Of a stretch of DNA of 41,499 bases, positions 15,945 to 23,111 are shown in pieces. Made by a program: the position numbers and the translations under genes. Origin of the DNA: Streptomyces sp. A1136 (GTDB lineage Bacteria; Actinomycetota; Actinomycetes; Streptomycetales; Streptomycetaceae); contig NZ_SSBJ01000050.1 of assembly GCF_004795055.1 (NCBI RefSeq), positions 1 through 41,499 of the forward strand. Reading direction: 5' to 3'. The number at the start of each line of letters is the position of its first letter. Within the stretch, counting starts at the first letter, position 1. The notes below the pieces were generated by a model. It was not told the DNA's origin and did no database searches. It was given only the letters and a program-made list of their open reading frames with translations.

Positions 15945-16871
15945 ATGAGCCGTTACGAAGAAGACATCCCCGTGACAAGTCTGTTGGCCCCCCGGCTGGC
16001 CTACTTCGTCGCGGTCGCGCGGCACGAACACGTCACCCGCGCCGCGCAGGAGCTGGGCGTGCCGCAGTCGACGCTGTCCCGGGCCATGGTCCGCCTCGAA
16101 CAGGACCTGTCCGTCACGCTGTTCGCCCGCAAGGGCCGCACCGTGGCCCTCACCACCGCCGGGCGCACCTTCCTCGCCTCCGCCCGGCGGGCCCTCGGTG
16201 AGATCGCCCGCGCCGCCGAGTCCGTGCAACAGGACGCCGACCCGGCCTCCGGCAAGGTCGCCTTCGGCTTCCTGCACACCCTGGGCTCCGAGACCGTGCC
16301 CGGGCTGATCCGCGCCTTCCGCGCCGACCACCCGAGGATCCGGTTCTCCCTCGTCCAGAACTACGGCGAGGCCATGCTGGAGCGGCTGCGGGCCGGTGAA
16401 CTCGACCTCTGCCTGACCTCCCCGGTCCCCGACGCCCCCGACCTGGTGGCCCGCCGGCTGGACGAACAGCGGCTGCGGCTGGTCGTTCCCGACGACCACC
16501 GCCTCGCGGGCCGCAAACGCGTCCGCCTCGCCGAGGCCGCGGAGGAAACCTTCGTCACCCTGGAGCCCGGCTACGGGCTGCGCCGCATCACCGACGACCT
16601 GTGCGCGGAAGCCGGGTTCACCCCGAGGGTCGCCTTCGAGGGCGAGGAGGCGGAGACCCTGCGGGGCCTGGTCGCCGCGGGCCTCGGCGTGGCCCTGCTG
16701 CCGCCGCCCGCCGTGGCCCGGCCCGGCGTGGTCGAACTGACGGTGACGGCGCCGCGCGCGGTCCGCGAGATCGGTGTCGCCTGGCGCGACGGGCACCCCG
16801 ACACGCCGCCCGTGGCGGAGTTCAAGCGGTTCCTGTTGTCCCGGCGGGGTCGGCTGATCCCCGAACTGTGA
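15945..16871 (+). CDS. LysR family transcriptional regulator
   Basis: A 308-residue LysR regulator. The winged helix-turn-helix is at residues 10-70 (LAYFVAVARHEHVTRAAQELGVPQSTLSRAMVRLEQDL, then LFARKGRTVALTTAGRTFL). The effector-binding domain follows, with GKVAFGFLHTLGSETVPGLI and a second lobe ending GVAWRDGHPDTPPVAEFKRFL. ATG 15945 is preferred because GGAGG (15931-15935) lies nine bases upstream; ATG 15939 is only three bases from it. It is divergent from the MFS gene and probably controls it. The last 50 bases overlap the 3' end of the LuxR-type regulator gene on the opposite strand. Confidence 0.92.
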   Translation: MSRYEEDIPVTSLLAPRLAYFVAVARHEHVTRAAQELGVPQSTLSRAMVRLEQDLSVTLFARKGRTVALTTAGRTFLASARRALGEIARAAESVQQDADPASGKVAFGFLHTLGSETVPGLIRAFRADHPRIRFSLVQNYGEAMLERLRAGELDLCLTSPVPDAPDLVARRLDEQRLRLVVPDDHRLAGRKRVRLAEAAEETFVTLEPGYGLRRITDDLCAEAGFTPRVAFEGEEAETLRGLVAAGLGVALLPPPAVARPGVVELTVTAPRAVREIGVAWRDGHPDTPPVAEFKRFLLSRRGRLIPEL

Positions 16872-17997
16872 GCCGGACCGCCGCCGCCCCGACCCCGTCC
16901 TCTCCGACGCCGTCCTTCCCGGACCCGTCCTCTCCGGACCCGTCCTTCCCGGACCCGTCCTCCCCGGACCCGCCCACCCCAGGTCCGGCCTCCCCGGCCC
17001 CGGTCGCCAGCAGGTACCCGGCCTGGAACCGCGAGGTGGCGCCCACCGCCCGCATGATCCCCGCGATGTGCCGCTGGCAGGTCCGCTGCGACATGCCCAG
17101 CCGGCGCGCGATCACCTTGTCCTCCAGCCCCTCCGCCAGCAGCCGCACGATCGTCTGCCGCAACTCCTCGCTGAGGGAGCGGGCGGCCTCGGGGCCGACC
17201 GTCACGGGGAAGGGTTCCGCCGCCACCCAGGACCGTTCGAAGGCGCCCTTCATGAAGTGCACGACGTTCGGCTCGCGCACCACCAGCGCCGCCCCGCTGC
17301 GCTCCGGCACCTCCATCAGCCCGGTGTGCCCGTCGAAGACCAGCATGCGCATCAGGCCGTCGCCGACCGTGCGGACCTGCGCGCCCAGCGCCGTCAGCCG
17401 CTCCACGTAGGCCGCCGTCGGACGCGAGTACCGGGCCGTGTGCTGGTAGACCGTCCTCATCCGCACCCCGCGCGCCAACAGTGCCTCGTCGCGCCCGATC
17501 GACTCCTCCAACGACTCGGGCGGCCGCCCGCCGCCCGGCTGCGAGGTCAGCAACTCGCACTCGGTGGCCGCCGCGAGCTCCGCGATGAGCCCCCGTACCG
17601 CTCCGAGGTCGGTCACCAGCTCCAGGTGCCCCGAGCCGCCCGGATCGCGGTGCGCGGCCCCCGCCTCGTAAGCCGGGACCAGCTCCTCCAGCCGCCCGCG
17701 CAGCCGGTCCATCTCGTCGTGGGTGTCCCGGACGAGCAGCGCGAGCGGGGCCAGGGCCCGGGCCGCCGCCGCGCGGGGCGCCACCGCGCTCCACCGTTCG
17801 GGGCCGGGGCCCGGAGCGCGCTGGAGCAGGTGGGCCGCGGCCAACTCGGTGATCGCGGTGCCGGCGCGTGCGCCGAGGACGGCGCAGGCCTCCTGAGCCG
17901 TGAAGGCGCGTCGGTCCACCGCGTACGCGTAGAGGCGCCGAGCGGCGGGGCTCAGCCCGTCGTCCCGGACACGGGCTCCGAGGTCGTCGGCCGACAT
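16822..17997 (-). CDS. LuxR-type HTH regulator with TrmB-like N-terminus
   Basis: A 391-residue transcription factor. The N-terminal part (LSPAARRLYAYAVDRRAFTAQEACAVLGA, near residues 15-43) looks like a winged-helix domain of the TrmB type. A central region with TARYSRPTAAYVERLTALGAQVRTV resembles the PLD-like sensor part of such proteins. Residues about 305-365 (SEELRQTIVRLLAEGLEDKVIARRLGMSQRTCQRHIAGIM) form a LuxR helix-turn-helix. The C-terminus is a low-complexity tail of five-residue units (GSGED/GSGKD). Start ATG is at 17995-17997. This architecture is common among streptomycete orphan regulators; the target is unknown. Confidence 0.82.
   Translation of the reverse strand: MSADDLGARVRDDGLSPAARRLYAYAVDRRAFTAQEACAVLGARAGTAITELAAAHLLQRAPGPGPERWSAVAPRAAAARALAPLALLVRDTHDEMDRLRGRLEELVPAYEAGAAHRDPGGSGHLELVTDLGAVRGLIAELAAATECELLTSQPGGGRPPESLEESIGRDEALLARGVRMRTVYQHTARYSRPTAAYVERLTALGAQVRTVGDGLMRMLVFDGHTGLMEVPERSGAALVVREPNVVHFMKGAFERSWVAAEPFPVTVGPEAARSLSEELRQTIVRLLAEGLEDKVIARRLGMSQRTCQRHIAGIMRAVGATSRFQAGYLLATGAGEAGPGVGGSGEDGSGKDGSGEDGSGKDGVGEDGVGAAAVRLTVRGSADPAGTTGTA
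16895..16969. repeat. Five 15-bp tandem repeats encoding the regulator's acidic Gly/Ser tail
   Basis: Units start at 16895, 16910, 16925, 16940 and 16955, each a variant of CCGTCCTTCCCGGAC. Read on the minus strand they give G-S-G-(E/K)-D repeats. The 15-bp unit keeps the frame, so the tail length could vary between strains without breaking the gene. Confidence 0.92.
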
Positions 17998-18082
17998 GCG
18001 CCTATTTCTCCCTGTGGGTGGGGTTTTGTAAACCCCTCGTTTTCCCGCAAGGCGGTAAGACGACGCCTGGCCCGGACCCCGT

Positions 18083-18092
18083 GGCATATGCC
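18083..18092. promoter_or_regulatory. Palindrome GGCATATGCC upstream of the LuxR-type regulator
   Basis: A perfect 10-bp palindrome about 85 bases upstream of the regulator start, in AT-containing DNA that stands out locally. It is a possible autoregulatory site; no further evidence. Confidence 0.3.
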
Positions 18093-18176
18093 GAACCGGC
18101 ACAGTGGGACCACGCCCGAGGGGGAAGGCGCCGGAGGGCGCGCCGGAACGGCCGCGGCCGTCCGACCGTGAGGGGG

Positions 18177-18200
18177 CGGATCGGCGGGCCCGCCGATCCG
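18177..18200. repeat. Perfect 24-bp intergenic palindrome
   Basis: The sequence from CGGATCGGCGGG (18177-18188) is followed directly by its exact reverse complement (18189-18200), with no spacer. It lies between the promoter side of the LuxR-type regulator and the 3' end of the cupin gene. It could be a cruciform, a terminator or a protein-binding site. Confidence 0.9.
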
Positions 18201-18230
18201 GCGCGCCGCCCGTCGGCCCGCCGTACGCGC

Positions 18231-18271
18231 CGAAGTCGTCAGGTCGTCAGGCCGTCAGCCGGACGACTTCG
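18231..18271 (-). terminator. Stem-loop overlapping the 3' end of the cupin gene
   Basis: CGAAGTCGTC (18231-18240) and GACGACTTCG (18262-18271) form a 10-bp stem with a 21-base loop that contains the cupin stop codon (18255-18257). A terminator reaching into the coding end is plausible. Confidence 0.5.
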
Positions 18272-18623
18272 CGTAGTCGCCGAATCCGGTCCAGTCCACG
18301 GCGACCACCCGCTCGTCGCCCACCACCCAGGCGTCGTGCCCGGGCTCGATCTGCATGAAGTCGCCGGGGCCGTACTCCTCGGTCGTGCCGTCGTCCATCA
18401 CGACCTTCATCCGGCCGCTCACCATGTAGCCGGTGTGCGCGGCCTGGCAGCTGTCCGTGCCGGCCATCGGCTTGATGTGCTCCGACCAGCGCCAGCCCGG
18501 CTCGAACACCGCGCGGCCGATGGGCCCGCCCTCCGCCTGGATCACGTCCAGCCGGCCCTTGCCGTCCTGGAACGGGCGCGTCTCGTCCGCGTCGTCGAAG
18601 TTCTTGCGCACGATCTGGGCCAT
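18255..18623 (-). CDS. Cupin domain protein
   Basis: A 122-residue single-domain cupin. It starts at ATG 18621-18623 about nine bases after GGGAGG. The two cupin motifs are recognisable: GWRWSEHIKPMAGTDSCQAAHTGYMVSGRM (motif 1 region, near residues 43-72) and YGPGDFMQIEPGHDAWVVGD (motif 2 region, near 83-102). The spacing of possible metal ligands (H50, H64, H96) is loose, so metal binding is uncertain. Small cupins of this kind act as sensors or small-molecule enzymes; the function here is unknown. It stands alone between a regulator and a hydrolase. Confidence 0.8.
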   Translation of the reverse strand: MAQIVRKNFDDADETRPFQDGKGRLDVIQAEGGPIGRAVFEPGWRWSEHIKPMAGTDSCQAAHTGYMVSGRMKVVMDDGTTEEYGPGDFMQIEPGHDAWVVGDERVVAVDWTGFGDYAKSSG

Positions 18624-18716
18624 GCCTGATCGCCTCCCGTGGAAGAAGCCCCCGAGGACAACCACCCGAGTCCACTTCCCACTTTACGCGCGGTCGGCGC
18701 CCTCGCCCGGGGCGTT

Positions 18717-19448
18717 TCAGCGCCTGGGCGTGCGCCCGAAACCCGACGCCAGCGGCATTCGCAGACCCAGCGGCGGAGGCGCGGCGAGGGCGTCCGTCAC
18801 CGGCCGCGAGTACCGCCCCGAGAACATCGCGCCGAGGACGAAATCCACCCCGAGGGCCACCACTTCCGCCTGGTGCTCGCGCAGCCCGTGCCCGTCGCTG
18901 TGCACCTCGAACCGACACGTGGAACGATTCGCCTTCTTCGCCCGCGCCGCCAACCGGAAGGACGCCTCAGGATCGCAGCGCCCGTCGTCGGTGCCGTGCA
19001 CGATCAGCACCTGCCGGCCCGCCAACTGCTTCACCGGTTCCGACTCCGGGGAGCCGTTCCCGGCCGCCCCGCCCGCGCCGACGGACGGGGCCAGCGCCAG
19101 CACCGCGTGGACGGCCTCGTGCCCCGCGGCGCGCAGCGCGGCCAGACCGCCGGCGTCATAGCCCGCGAGGCAGACCGGCACGTCTCCGTATCTGCGGACC
19201 ACCTCGTCCGCCGCCCAGCGGGCGTCGTCCTCGCGGGCGCCGGCCCCGTGGAGCACCGGGTGCGCGGCCAGTCCCTGCGCCCCGCCCGCCCGGGCCAGGG
19301 CCCGCGCGAGCGCCCGCACGGGACCGGGGAAGAATCTGGACGCCCCGGGAAGCAGGAGCACCACACCACTGACCGTCGAGACCGAGCCGTTCGCGCCGGC
19401 CGCCCGCCCCAGGCGGGCCCCGCGCGCCGGCGGCGCATGCTGTGCCAT
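18717..19448 (-). CDS. Alpha/beta hydrolase fold protein
   Basis: A 243-residue cytosolic alpha/beta-hydrolase-like protein. The oxyanion segment is VVLLLPGASRF (near residues 28-38). The nucleophile elbow reads CLAGYDAGG (near 92-100), with Asp where Ser is usual. The acid region is VLIVHGTDDGRCDPE and the histidine loop is EVHSDGHGL. It begins at ATG 19446-19448, divergent from add and sharing an intergenic region of only 114 bases. The substrate is unknown. The C-terminal block AAPPPLGLRMPLASGFG looks family-specific. Confidence 0.78.
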   Translation of the reverse strand: MAQHAPPARGARLGRAAGANGSVSTVSGVVLLLPGASRFFPGPVRALARALARAGGAQGLAAHPVLHGAGAREDDARWAADEVVRRYGDVPVCLAGYDAGGLAALRAAGHEAVHAVLALAPSVGAGGAAGNGSPESEPVKQLAGRQVLIVHGTDDGRCDPEASFRLAARAKKANRSTCRFEVHSDGHGLREHQAEVVALGVDFVLGAMFSGRYSRPVTDALAAPPPLGLRMPLASGFGRTPRR

Positions 19449-19534
19449 GGCGGAACAGTCTCAGACCGACAGGTGTACGCGACCCGTCCGTACGGTCACT
19501 GTTACGTATCGACGGTTGACGCCGACCCCGTGCT

Positions 19535-19556
19535 CTACGCGCGTAGGAGCTACAGT
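19535..19556 (+). promoter_or_regulatory. Perfect CTACGCGCGTAG operator and -10 of add
   Basis: The palindrome occupies 19535-19546. TACAGT (19551-19556), a good TANNNT -10, lies four bases downstream and six bases before ATG 19563, so the add mRNA is probably leaderless. The operator sits in the spacer just upstream of the -10, where binding would exclude RNA polymerase. No convincing -35 is visible at normal spacing. Confidence 0.75.
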
Positions 19557-19562
19557 GCCCAG

Positions 19563-20711
19563 ATGACGAGCGACACCCCGAACCTTCCCACCCCGGACCA
19601 GATCCGCCGCGCCCCCAAGGTGCTCCTCCACGACCACCTCGACGGTGGCCTGCGCCCGGGCACCATCATCGAGCTGGCCCGCGAGGTCGGCTACGACAAC
19701 CTCCCCGAGACCGACGCCGACAAGCTGGGCGTGTGGTTCCGGGAAGCCGCCGACTCCGGCTCACTCCCGCGCTACCTGGAGACGTTCGCGCACACCTGCG
19801 CCGTCATGCAGACGAAGGCGGCGCTCTTCCGCGTCGCCGCCGAGTGTGCCGAGGACCTGGCCGAGGACGGCGTCGTCTACGCCGAGATCCGCTACGCCCC
19901 CGAGCAGCACCTGGAAGCCGGCCTGACCCTCGAAGAGGTCGTCGAGGCGGTGAACGACGGCTTCCGCGAGGGCGAGCGCCGCGCGAAGGCGAACGGCCAC
20001 CGCATCCGGATCGGAGCCCTGCTGACCGCGATGCGCCACGCGGCCCGCGCGCTGGAGATCGCCGAGCTGGCCAACCGCTACCGCGACAACGGCGTGGTCG
20101 GCTTCGACATCGCCGGCGCCGAGGCCGGGTTCCCCCCCACCCGCCACCTCGACGCCTTCGAGTACCTCAAGCGCGAGAACAACCACTTCACGATCCACGC
20201 GGGCGAGGCCTTCGGCCTGCCGTCGATCTGGCAGGCGCTCCAGTGGTGCGGCGCCGACCGCCTGGGTCACGGCGTGAAGATCATCGACGACATCGAGGTC
20301 GCCGCCGACGGTTCCGTCAAGCTCGGACGCCTGGCCTCCTACGTCCGGGACAAGCGCATCCCCCTGGAGATGTGCCCGACCTCGAACCTGCAGACGGCCG
20401 CGGCCGCCTCGTACGCCGAGCACCCGATCGGCCTGCTGCGCAAGCTGCACTTCCGGCTGACCGTCAACACCGACAACCGGCTGATGAGCGGCACGAGCAT
20501 GAGCCGTGAGTTCGAGCACCTGGTCGAGACGTTCGGTTACACGCTGGAAGACATGCAGTGGTTCACCGTCAATGCGATGAAGTCCGCGTTCATTCCTTTC
20601 GATGAACGACTGGCGATGATCAACGACGTGATCAAGCCCGGCTACGCGGAGCTGAAGTCCGAGTGGCTGTTCCGGCAGACCGCTTCGACCAGCGGTTCTG
20701 TCTCGGCCTAG
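19563..20711 (+). CDS. add: Adenosine deaminase
   Basis: A 382-residue adenosine deaminase converting adenosine and deoxyadenosine to inosine and deoxyinosine, the substrates of the purine nucleoside phosphorylase encoded at 36420-37226. Zinc ligands H23 and H25 lie in LLHDHLDGG. The catalytic HAGE follows near residue 218, LGHG (a second catalytic His) near 239, and the metal Asp304 in TVNTDNRLMSGTSM. The residue after it is Asn305 rather than the second Asp usual in eukaryotic and E. coli enzymes. There is no Shine-Dalgarno; see the leaderless promoter. A good terminator follows. Confidence 0.94.
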   Translation: MTSDTPNLPTPDQIRRAPKVLLHDHLDGGLRPGTIIELAREVGYDNLPETDADKLGVWFREAADSGSLPRYLETFAHTCAVMQTKAALFRVAAECAEDLAEDGVVYAEIRYAPEQHLEAGLTLEEVVEAVNDGFREGERRAKANGHRIRIGALLTAMRHAARALEIAELANRYRDNGVVGFDIAGAEAGFPPTRHLDAFEYLKRENNHFTIHAGEAFGLPSIWQALQWCGADRLGHGVKIIDDIEVAADGSVKLGRLASYVRDKRIPLEMCPTSNLQTAAAASYAEHPIGLLRKLHFRLTVNTDNRLMSGTSMSREFEHLVETFGYTLEDMQWFTVNAMKSAFIPFDERLAMINDVIKPGYAELKSEWLFRQTASTSGSVSA

Positions 20712-20733
20712 GTCATGGCGTGACATGAGGACG

Positions 20734-20773
20734 GCGCCCGGGGAGGGTAAATCCCGGGCGCTTTCTCGTATTT
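20734..20773 (+). terminator. Rho-independent terminator after add
   Basis: GCGCCCGGG (20734-20742) pairs with CCCGGGCGC (20753-20761), loop of ten bases, followed by TTTCTCGTATTT. The T-rich tail makes this one of the most convincing terminators in the window. Confidence 0.88.
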
Positions 20774-20781
20774 AAGGATGT

Positions 20782-20811
20782 TTGCGGGTCGGGGTTTGAA
20801 GTGACTAGTTT
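20782..20811 (+). promoter_or_regulatory. Putative promoter of the small secreted protein gene
   Basis: TTGCGG (20782-20787) and TAGTTT (20806-20811) are separated by 18 bases, a good match to a housekeeping actinobacterial promoter; the coding start is 38 bases downstream with a ribosome binding site. Confidence 0.5.
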
Positions 20812-20849
20812 GCGGAGCCGCTCAATTCCCCGTCGCAAGGACGATTTTG

Positions 20850-21113
20850 ATGAAGAAGTCAGCTGCCAAGACGCTCGGTGTCGCCGCCCTGGGTGCCGCC
20901 TTCGCCGCCGTCGCCGCCGGTTCCGCCTCCGCCGCCGTCCCGGCCGTCGGTCTGACCGACGCCCTGGGCACCGCCACCGGCGCCGTCCAGGGGCTCACCA
21001 GCCAGCAGAAGATGGGCGGCCACGAGGGCCAGGACGCCAGCGACCCCGGCGAGGCGCTCGGCGCGGTGACCGGCCTCCTCGGTGGCGTGCCGCTCAGCAA
21101 CCTCGGCAACTGA
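20850..21113 (+). CDS. Small secreted protein of unknown function
   Basis: An 87-residue precursor with a clear Sec signal peptide (MKKSAAKTLGVAALGAAFAA, cleavage near ASA-A at residue 28). This leaves a mature part of about 58 residues without cysteines: VGLTDALGTATGAVQGLTSQ, a polar GGHEGQDASDPGEA segment, then GLLGGVPLSNLGN. AAGGA (20837-20841) precedes the ATG at a normal distance. The style is similar to the secreted protein at 29192-29542. Streptomyces genomes carry several such short proteins, but I know no established function. It is monocistronic with its own promoter. Confidence 0.8.
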   Translation: MKKSAAKTLGVAALGAAFAAVAAGSASAAVPAVGLTDALGTATGAVQGLTSQQKMGGHEGQDASDPGEALGAVTGLLGGVPLSNLGN

Positions 21114-21150
21114 TCCACATCGCGCCCGACCGCACGGTGTGACGCGCACG

Positions 21151-21195
21151 GCCGTGCTCGCCGCGGCCGTGCTCGCCGCGGCCGTGCTCCGCGCG
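21151..21195. repeat. Three 15-bp direct repeats, intergenic
   Basis: GCCGTGCTCGCCGCG occurs at 21151-21165 and 21166-21180, with a diverged third copy to 21195. It lies between the small secreted protein and the following lipoprotein gene. No coding role is apparent. Confidence 0.85.
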
Positions 21196-21339
21196 GCCTG
21201 CTCCGCGCCCGTCACCCGTAGGTCACCCGCACGCGCGCACCGGTGGCGCACACCTTTTCGACCGGTGTGCGCCACGCCGCGCGGTGTGCCACGATCACCG
21301 GCAACTGCCCGCCGAAGCAAGGTGTTTGGGGTCTCGGTC

Positions 21340-22122
21340 ATGCGCATGAAGGCACGGTTCACGGCACGGACGTGGACACGGACGGCGGGCGTCGCCCTGC
21401 TCCCCGCCCTCCTCCTCGCCGCCACGGGCTGCGGCGGGGCCGCCGACGGTCCCGGCACGGCCCCCGACGCGAAGGCGCCGGCTTCGCCGCGCGCCACGCC
21501 GCCACCCGCCGGCTCCGCGGCCCCGCCCGCCCCGGCCTCCCCCAAGAGCGCCGCGAGCAAGCTGGAGCGGTCCGCGCTGGAACAGGGCGACCTCGACGGC
21601 TACCAGATCTCTGCGCAGGGCAAGAACCCGAACGCACCCTCGGGCCAGCCCCAGGCCGACCGCAAGGCCTGCCAGCCCCTCGCCGACGTCATGGGCGACA
21701 AGCCCGACCCGGCCGCCAAGGAGACCGTCAACCGGGGCGTCGGCTCGCAGAAGCAGGTGGGCCTCGCCATCTCCGCCTCGGTCAGCGCCTACGCCGAGGC
21801 CGACGCCGAGCACCTCATGGACCGGCTGCGCGACGCCGTCGCCGAATGCGGTACGGGCTTCACCGCCACCGTCCAGAAGCAGACCGGCAGCTACCGCGAC
21901 GTAAAGCCCCTGGCGTACAAGACCGGCGGCGACGAGAACGTCAGCTGGACCACCACGGCCACCGCCGCGGGCGTCTCGGCGCAGGTCCACCTCGTCGTCG
22001 TGCGCCAGGGCGCCACGGTCGTGCGGCTGATGGCACTCAACGTGGCCGACGCCGCGAAGAAGGCGCAGGTGCCGCAAGAGGTGGCCGACAAGCAGCTCGA
22101 AAAGATCCGCAAGGCCGACTGA
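21340..22122 (+). CDS. Lipoprotein, possible PknH-type extracellular sensor domain
   Basis: A 260-residue lipoprotein. The signal peptide runs to LLAATGC, with the lipidated Cys near residue 31, followed by a Pro/Ala-rich linker to about residue 68. The mature domain (LERSALEQGDLDGYQISAQ, ACQPLADVMGD, VSAYAEADAEHLMDRLRDAVAECGTGF, AQVHLVVVRQGATVVRLMALN) has two Cys that may pair. Its sheet pattern resembles the PknH-like sensor domains found alone in actinobacterial lipoproteins, but this is tentative. ATG 21340 is chosen; ATG 21346 and an in-frame GTG at 21322 are alternatives since no strong ribosome binding site is visible. Confidence 0.75.
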   Translation: MRMKARFTARTWTRTAGVALLPALLLAATGCGGAADGPGTAPDAKAPASPRATPPPAGSAAPPAPASPKSAASKLERSALEQGDLDGYQISAQGKNPNAPSGQPQADRKACQPLADVMGDKPDPAAKETVNRGVGSQKQVGLAISASVSAYAEADAEHLMDRLRDAVAECGTGFTATVQKQTGSYRDVKPLAYKTGGDENVSWTTTATAAGVSAQVHLVVVRQGATVVRLMALNVADAAKKAQVPQEVADKQLEKIRKAD

Positions 22123-22198
22123 GCGGCCGCGGGCGACATCCGGCCCGGGCCGCGGGCGGCCCGGTTCAAGGGACGGTCCGGGTGGACCAGACGGTCCC

Positions 22199-22247
22199 GT
22201 CTACCAGGCGGTCGGGGCTACCGGCGCCCCGGTCTACCAGGCGGTCG
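22199..22247. repeat. 16-bp direct repeat duplicating the 3' end of the PspC gene
   Basis: GTCTACCAGGCGGTCG occurs at 22199-22214 and 22232-22247. The second copy contains the PspC-domain gene's stop codon and last codons, so the first copy is a small duplication just beyond the gene. Confidence 0.85.
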
Positions 22248-22440
22248 CGCCCGCGCCCGCCTTCTCGTTCGGCAGCAGCAGCCAGAGCGCCAGGTAGATC
22301 AGGAACTGCGGGCCGGGCAGCAGGCACGACAGGACGAAGATGATCCGCATCGTCCGCGCCTTCATCCCGAACCGTCGCGCGAGACCGGCGCAGACGCCAC
22401 CGATCATCCGGCCGTCACGGGGGCGGGTGATCGCGCTCAT
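22234..22440 (-). CDS. PspC domain membrane protein
   Basis: A 68-residue single-domain PspC protein. It starts at ATG 22438-22440 with GAGGAGA seven bases upstream. The typical pattern is complete: RMIGGVCAGLARRFGMKARTMR (residues 11-32), then one membrane segment IIFVLSCLLPGPQFLIYLAL and WLLLPNE. PspC proteins sense or respond to membrane stress; free-standing short forms in actinobacteria have no firm function. It is the last gene of a minus-strand envelope group (surface protein, sortase, PH, VanZ), 41 bases after VanZ, and may have its own promoter. Confidence 0.88.
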   Translation of the reverse strand: MSAITRPRDGRMIGGVCAGLARRFGMKARTMRIIFVLSCLLPGPQFLIYLALWLLLPNEKAGAGATAW

Positions 22441-22481
22441 GGTTTTCTCCTCGTATCTCGGGATCGCTTTCTTGCGATGCC

Positions 22482-23105
22482 TCAATACTCGCGGGGAACC
22501 GCCGACAGAACCTCGGTCCAGGGGCCCACGTCGACCCTGGTAATTCTCGGGGTGGGCCCCTGAGAACGCCGCAGCCTGGACCGCAGCGCCGGCACCACCG
22601 CCGCGTGCACGAGCAGCACACCGGCCGTGTTCAGCAGCACCGAGTCGACGTCGACGACCTGCCCGGGCACCGCGGTCTGCAGCATCGCGATGCTCAGCGA
22701 GAGCAGCGTGGCCGCGGCCCCCGTCCGGGCCAGCGAGGACCACGCCGCCAGCGGTGAGCGCGCGAGCCGTCCGCCGGCCAGCGGCAACAGCACCCCCAGT
22801 GGTGCCAGCAGGGCCAGGTCCCCGCCGATCCGGCGGGCCGCCTCCAGTGGCCCGTAGGCCAGGTCCGTCCGGATGCCCTCCAGCGGAGTCAGGTTCGCCG
22901 CCGCCGCCCAGGGCACGTCCAGCGGCCGCAGGGTGAGCCAGCCGACGAGGAGCAGATGGGCTGCCAGCAGGGCCCCGCCGACGAGCCGGAGTCGGAGGTG
23001 GATGGCTGTCGCGGCGGTGTCGCCGGCCTCATGACGCTGCACACCTGCGAGGACGCAGCGCCCGGTAGCCGCGGTTCCGCCCCGTTCCGGTGTGACGGGA
23101 CGCAC
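22482..23105 (-). CDS. VanZ-like membrane protein
   Basis: A 207-residue membrane protein of the VanZ-like family. Helices include LVGGALLAAHLLLVGWLTLRP (near residues 41-61), IGGDLALLAPLGVLLPL, AAATLLSLSIAMLQTAV and the closing VDVDSVLLNTAGVLLVHAAV; the D-(V)-DS-(V)-LNT(A)G pattern is a hallmark of the family. VanZ proteins give low-level teicoplanin resistance in enterococci; most relatives are uncharacterised. The GTG at 23103-23105 follows AGGA by five bases and lies only six bases past the PH-domain gene, so the two are co-transcribed. A shorter start at GTG 23040-23042 is possible. Confidence 0.8.
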   Translation of the reverse strand: MRPVTPERGGTAATGRCVLAGVQRHEAGDTAATAIHLRLRLVGGALLAAHLLLVGWLTLRPLDVPWAAAANLTPLEGIRTDLAYGPLEAARRIGGDLALLAPLGVLLPLAGGRLARSPLAAWSSLARTGAAATLLSLSIAMLQTAVPGQVVDVDSVLLNTAGVLLVHAAVVPALRSRLRRSQGPTPRITRVDVGPWTEVLSAVPREY

Positions 23106-23111
23106 GCCGTC

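Noticed and set aside
16895..16969. Regularly spaced repeats as a possible CRISPR array
   Set aside because: Units are contiguous 15-mers without spacers and encode a protein tail; no cas genes nearby. The same applies to the 8-bp repeat at 2735-2781.
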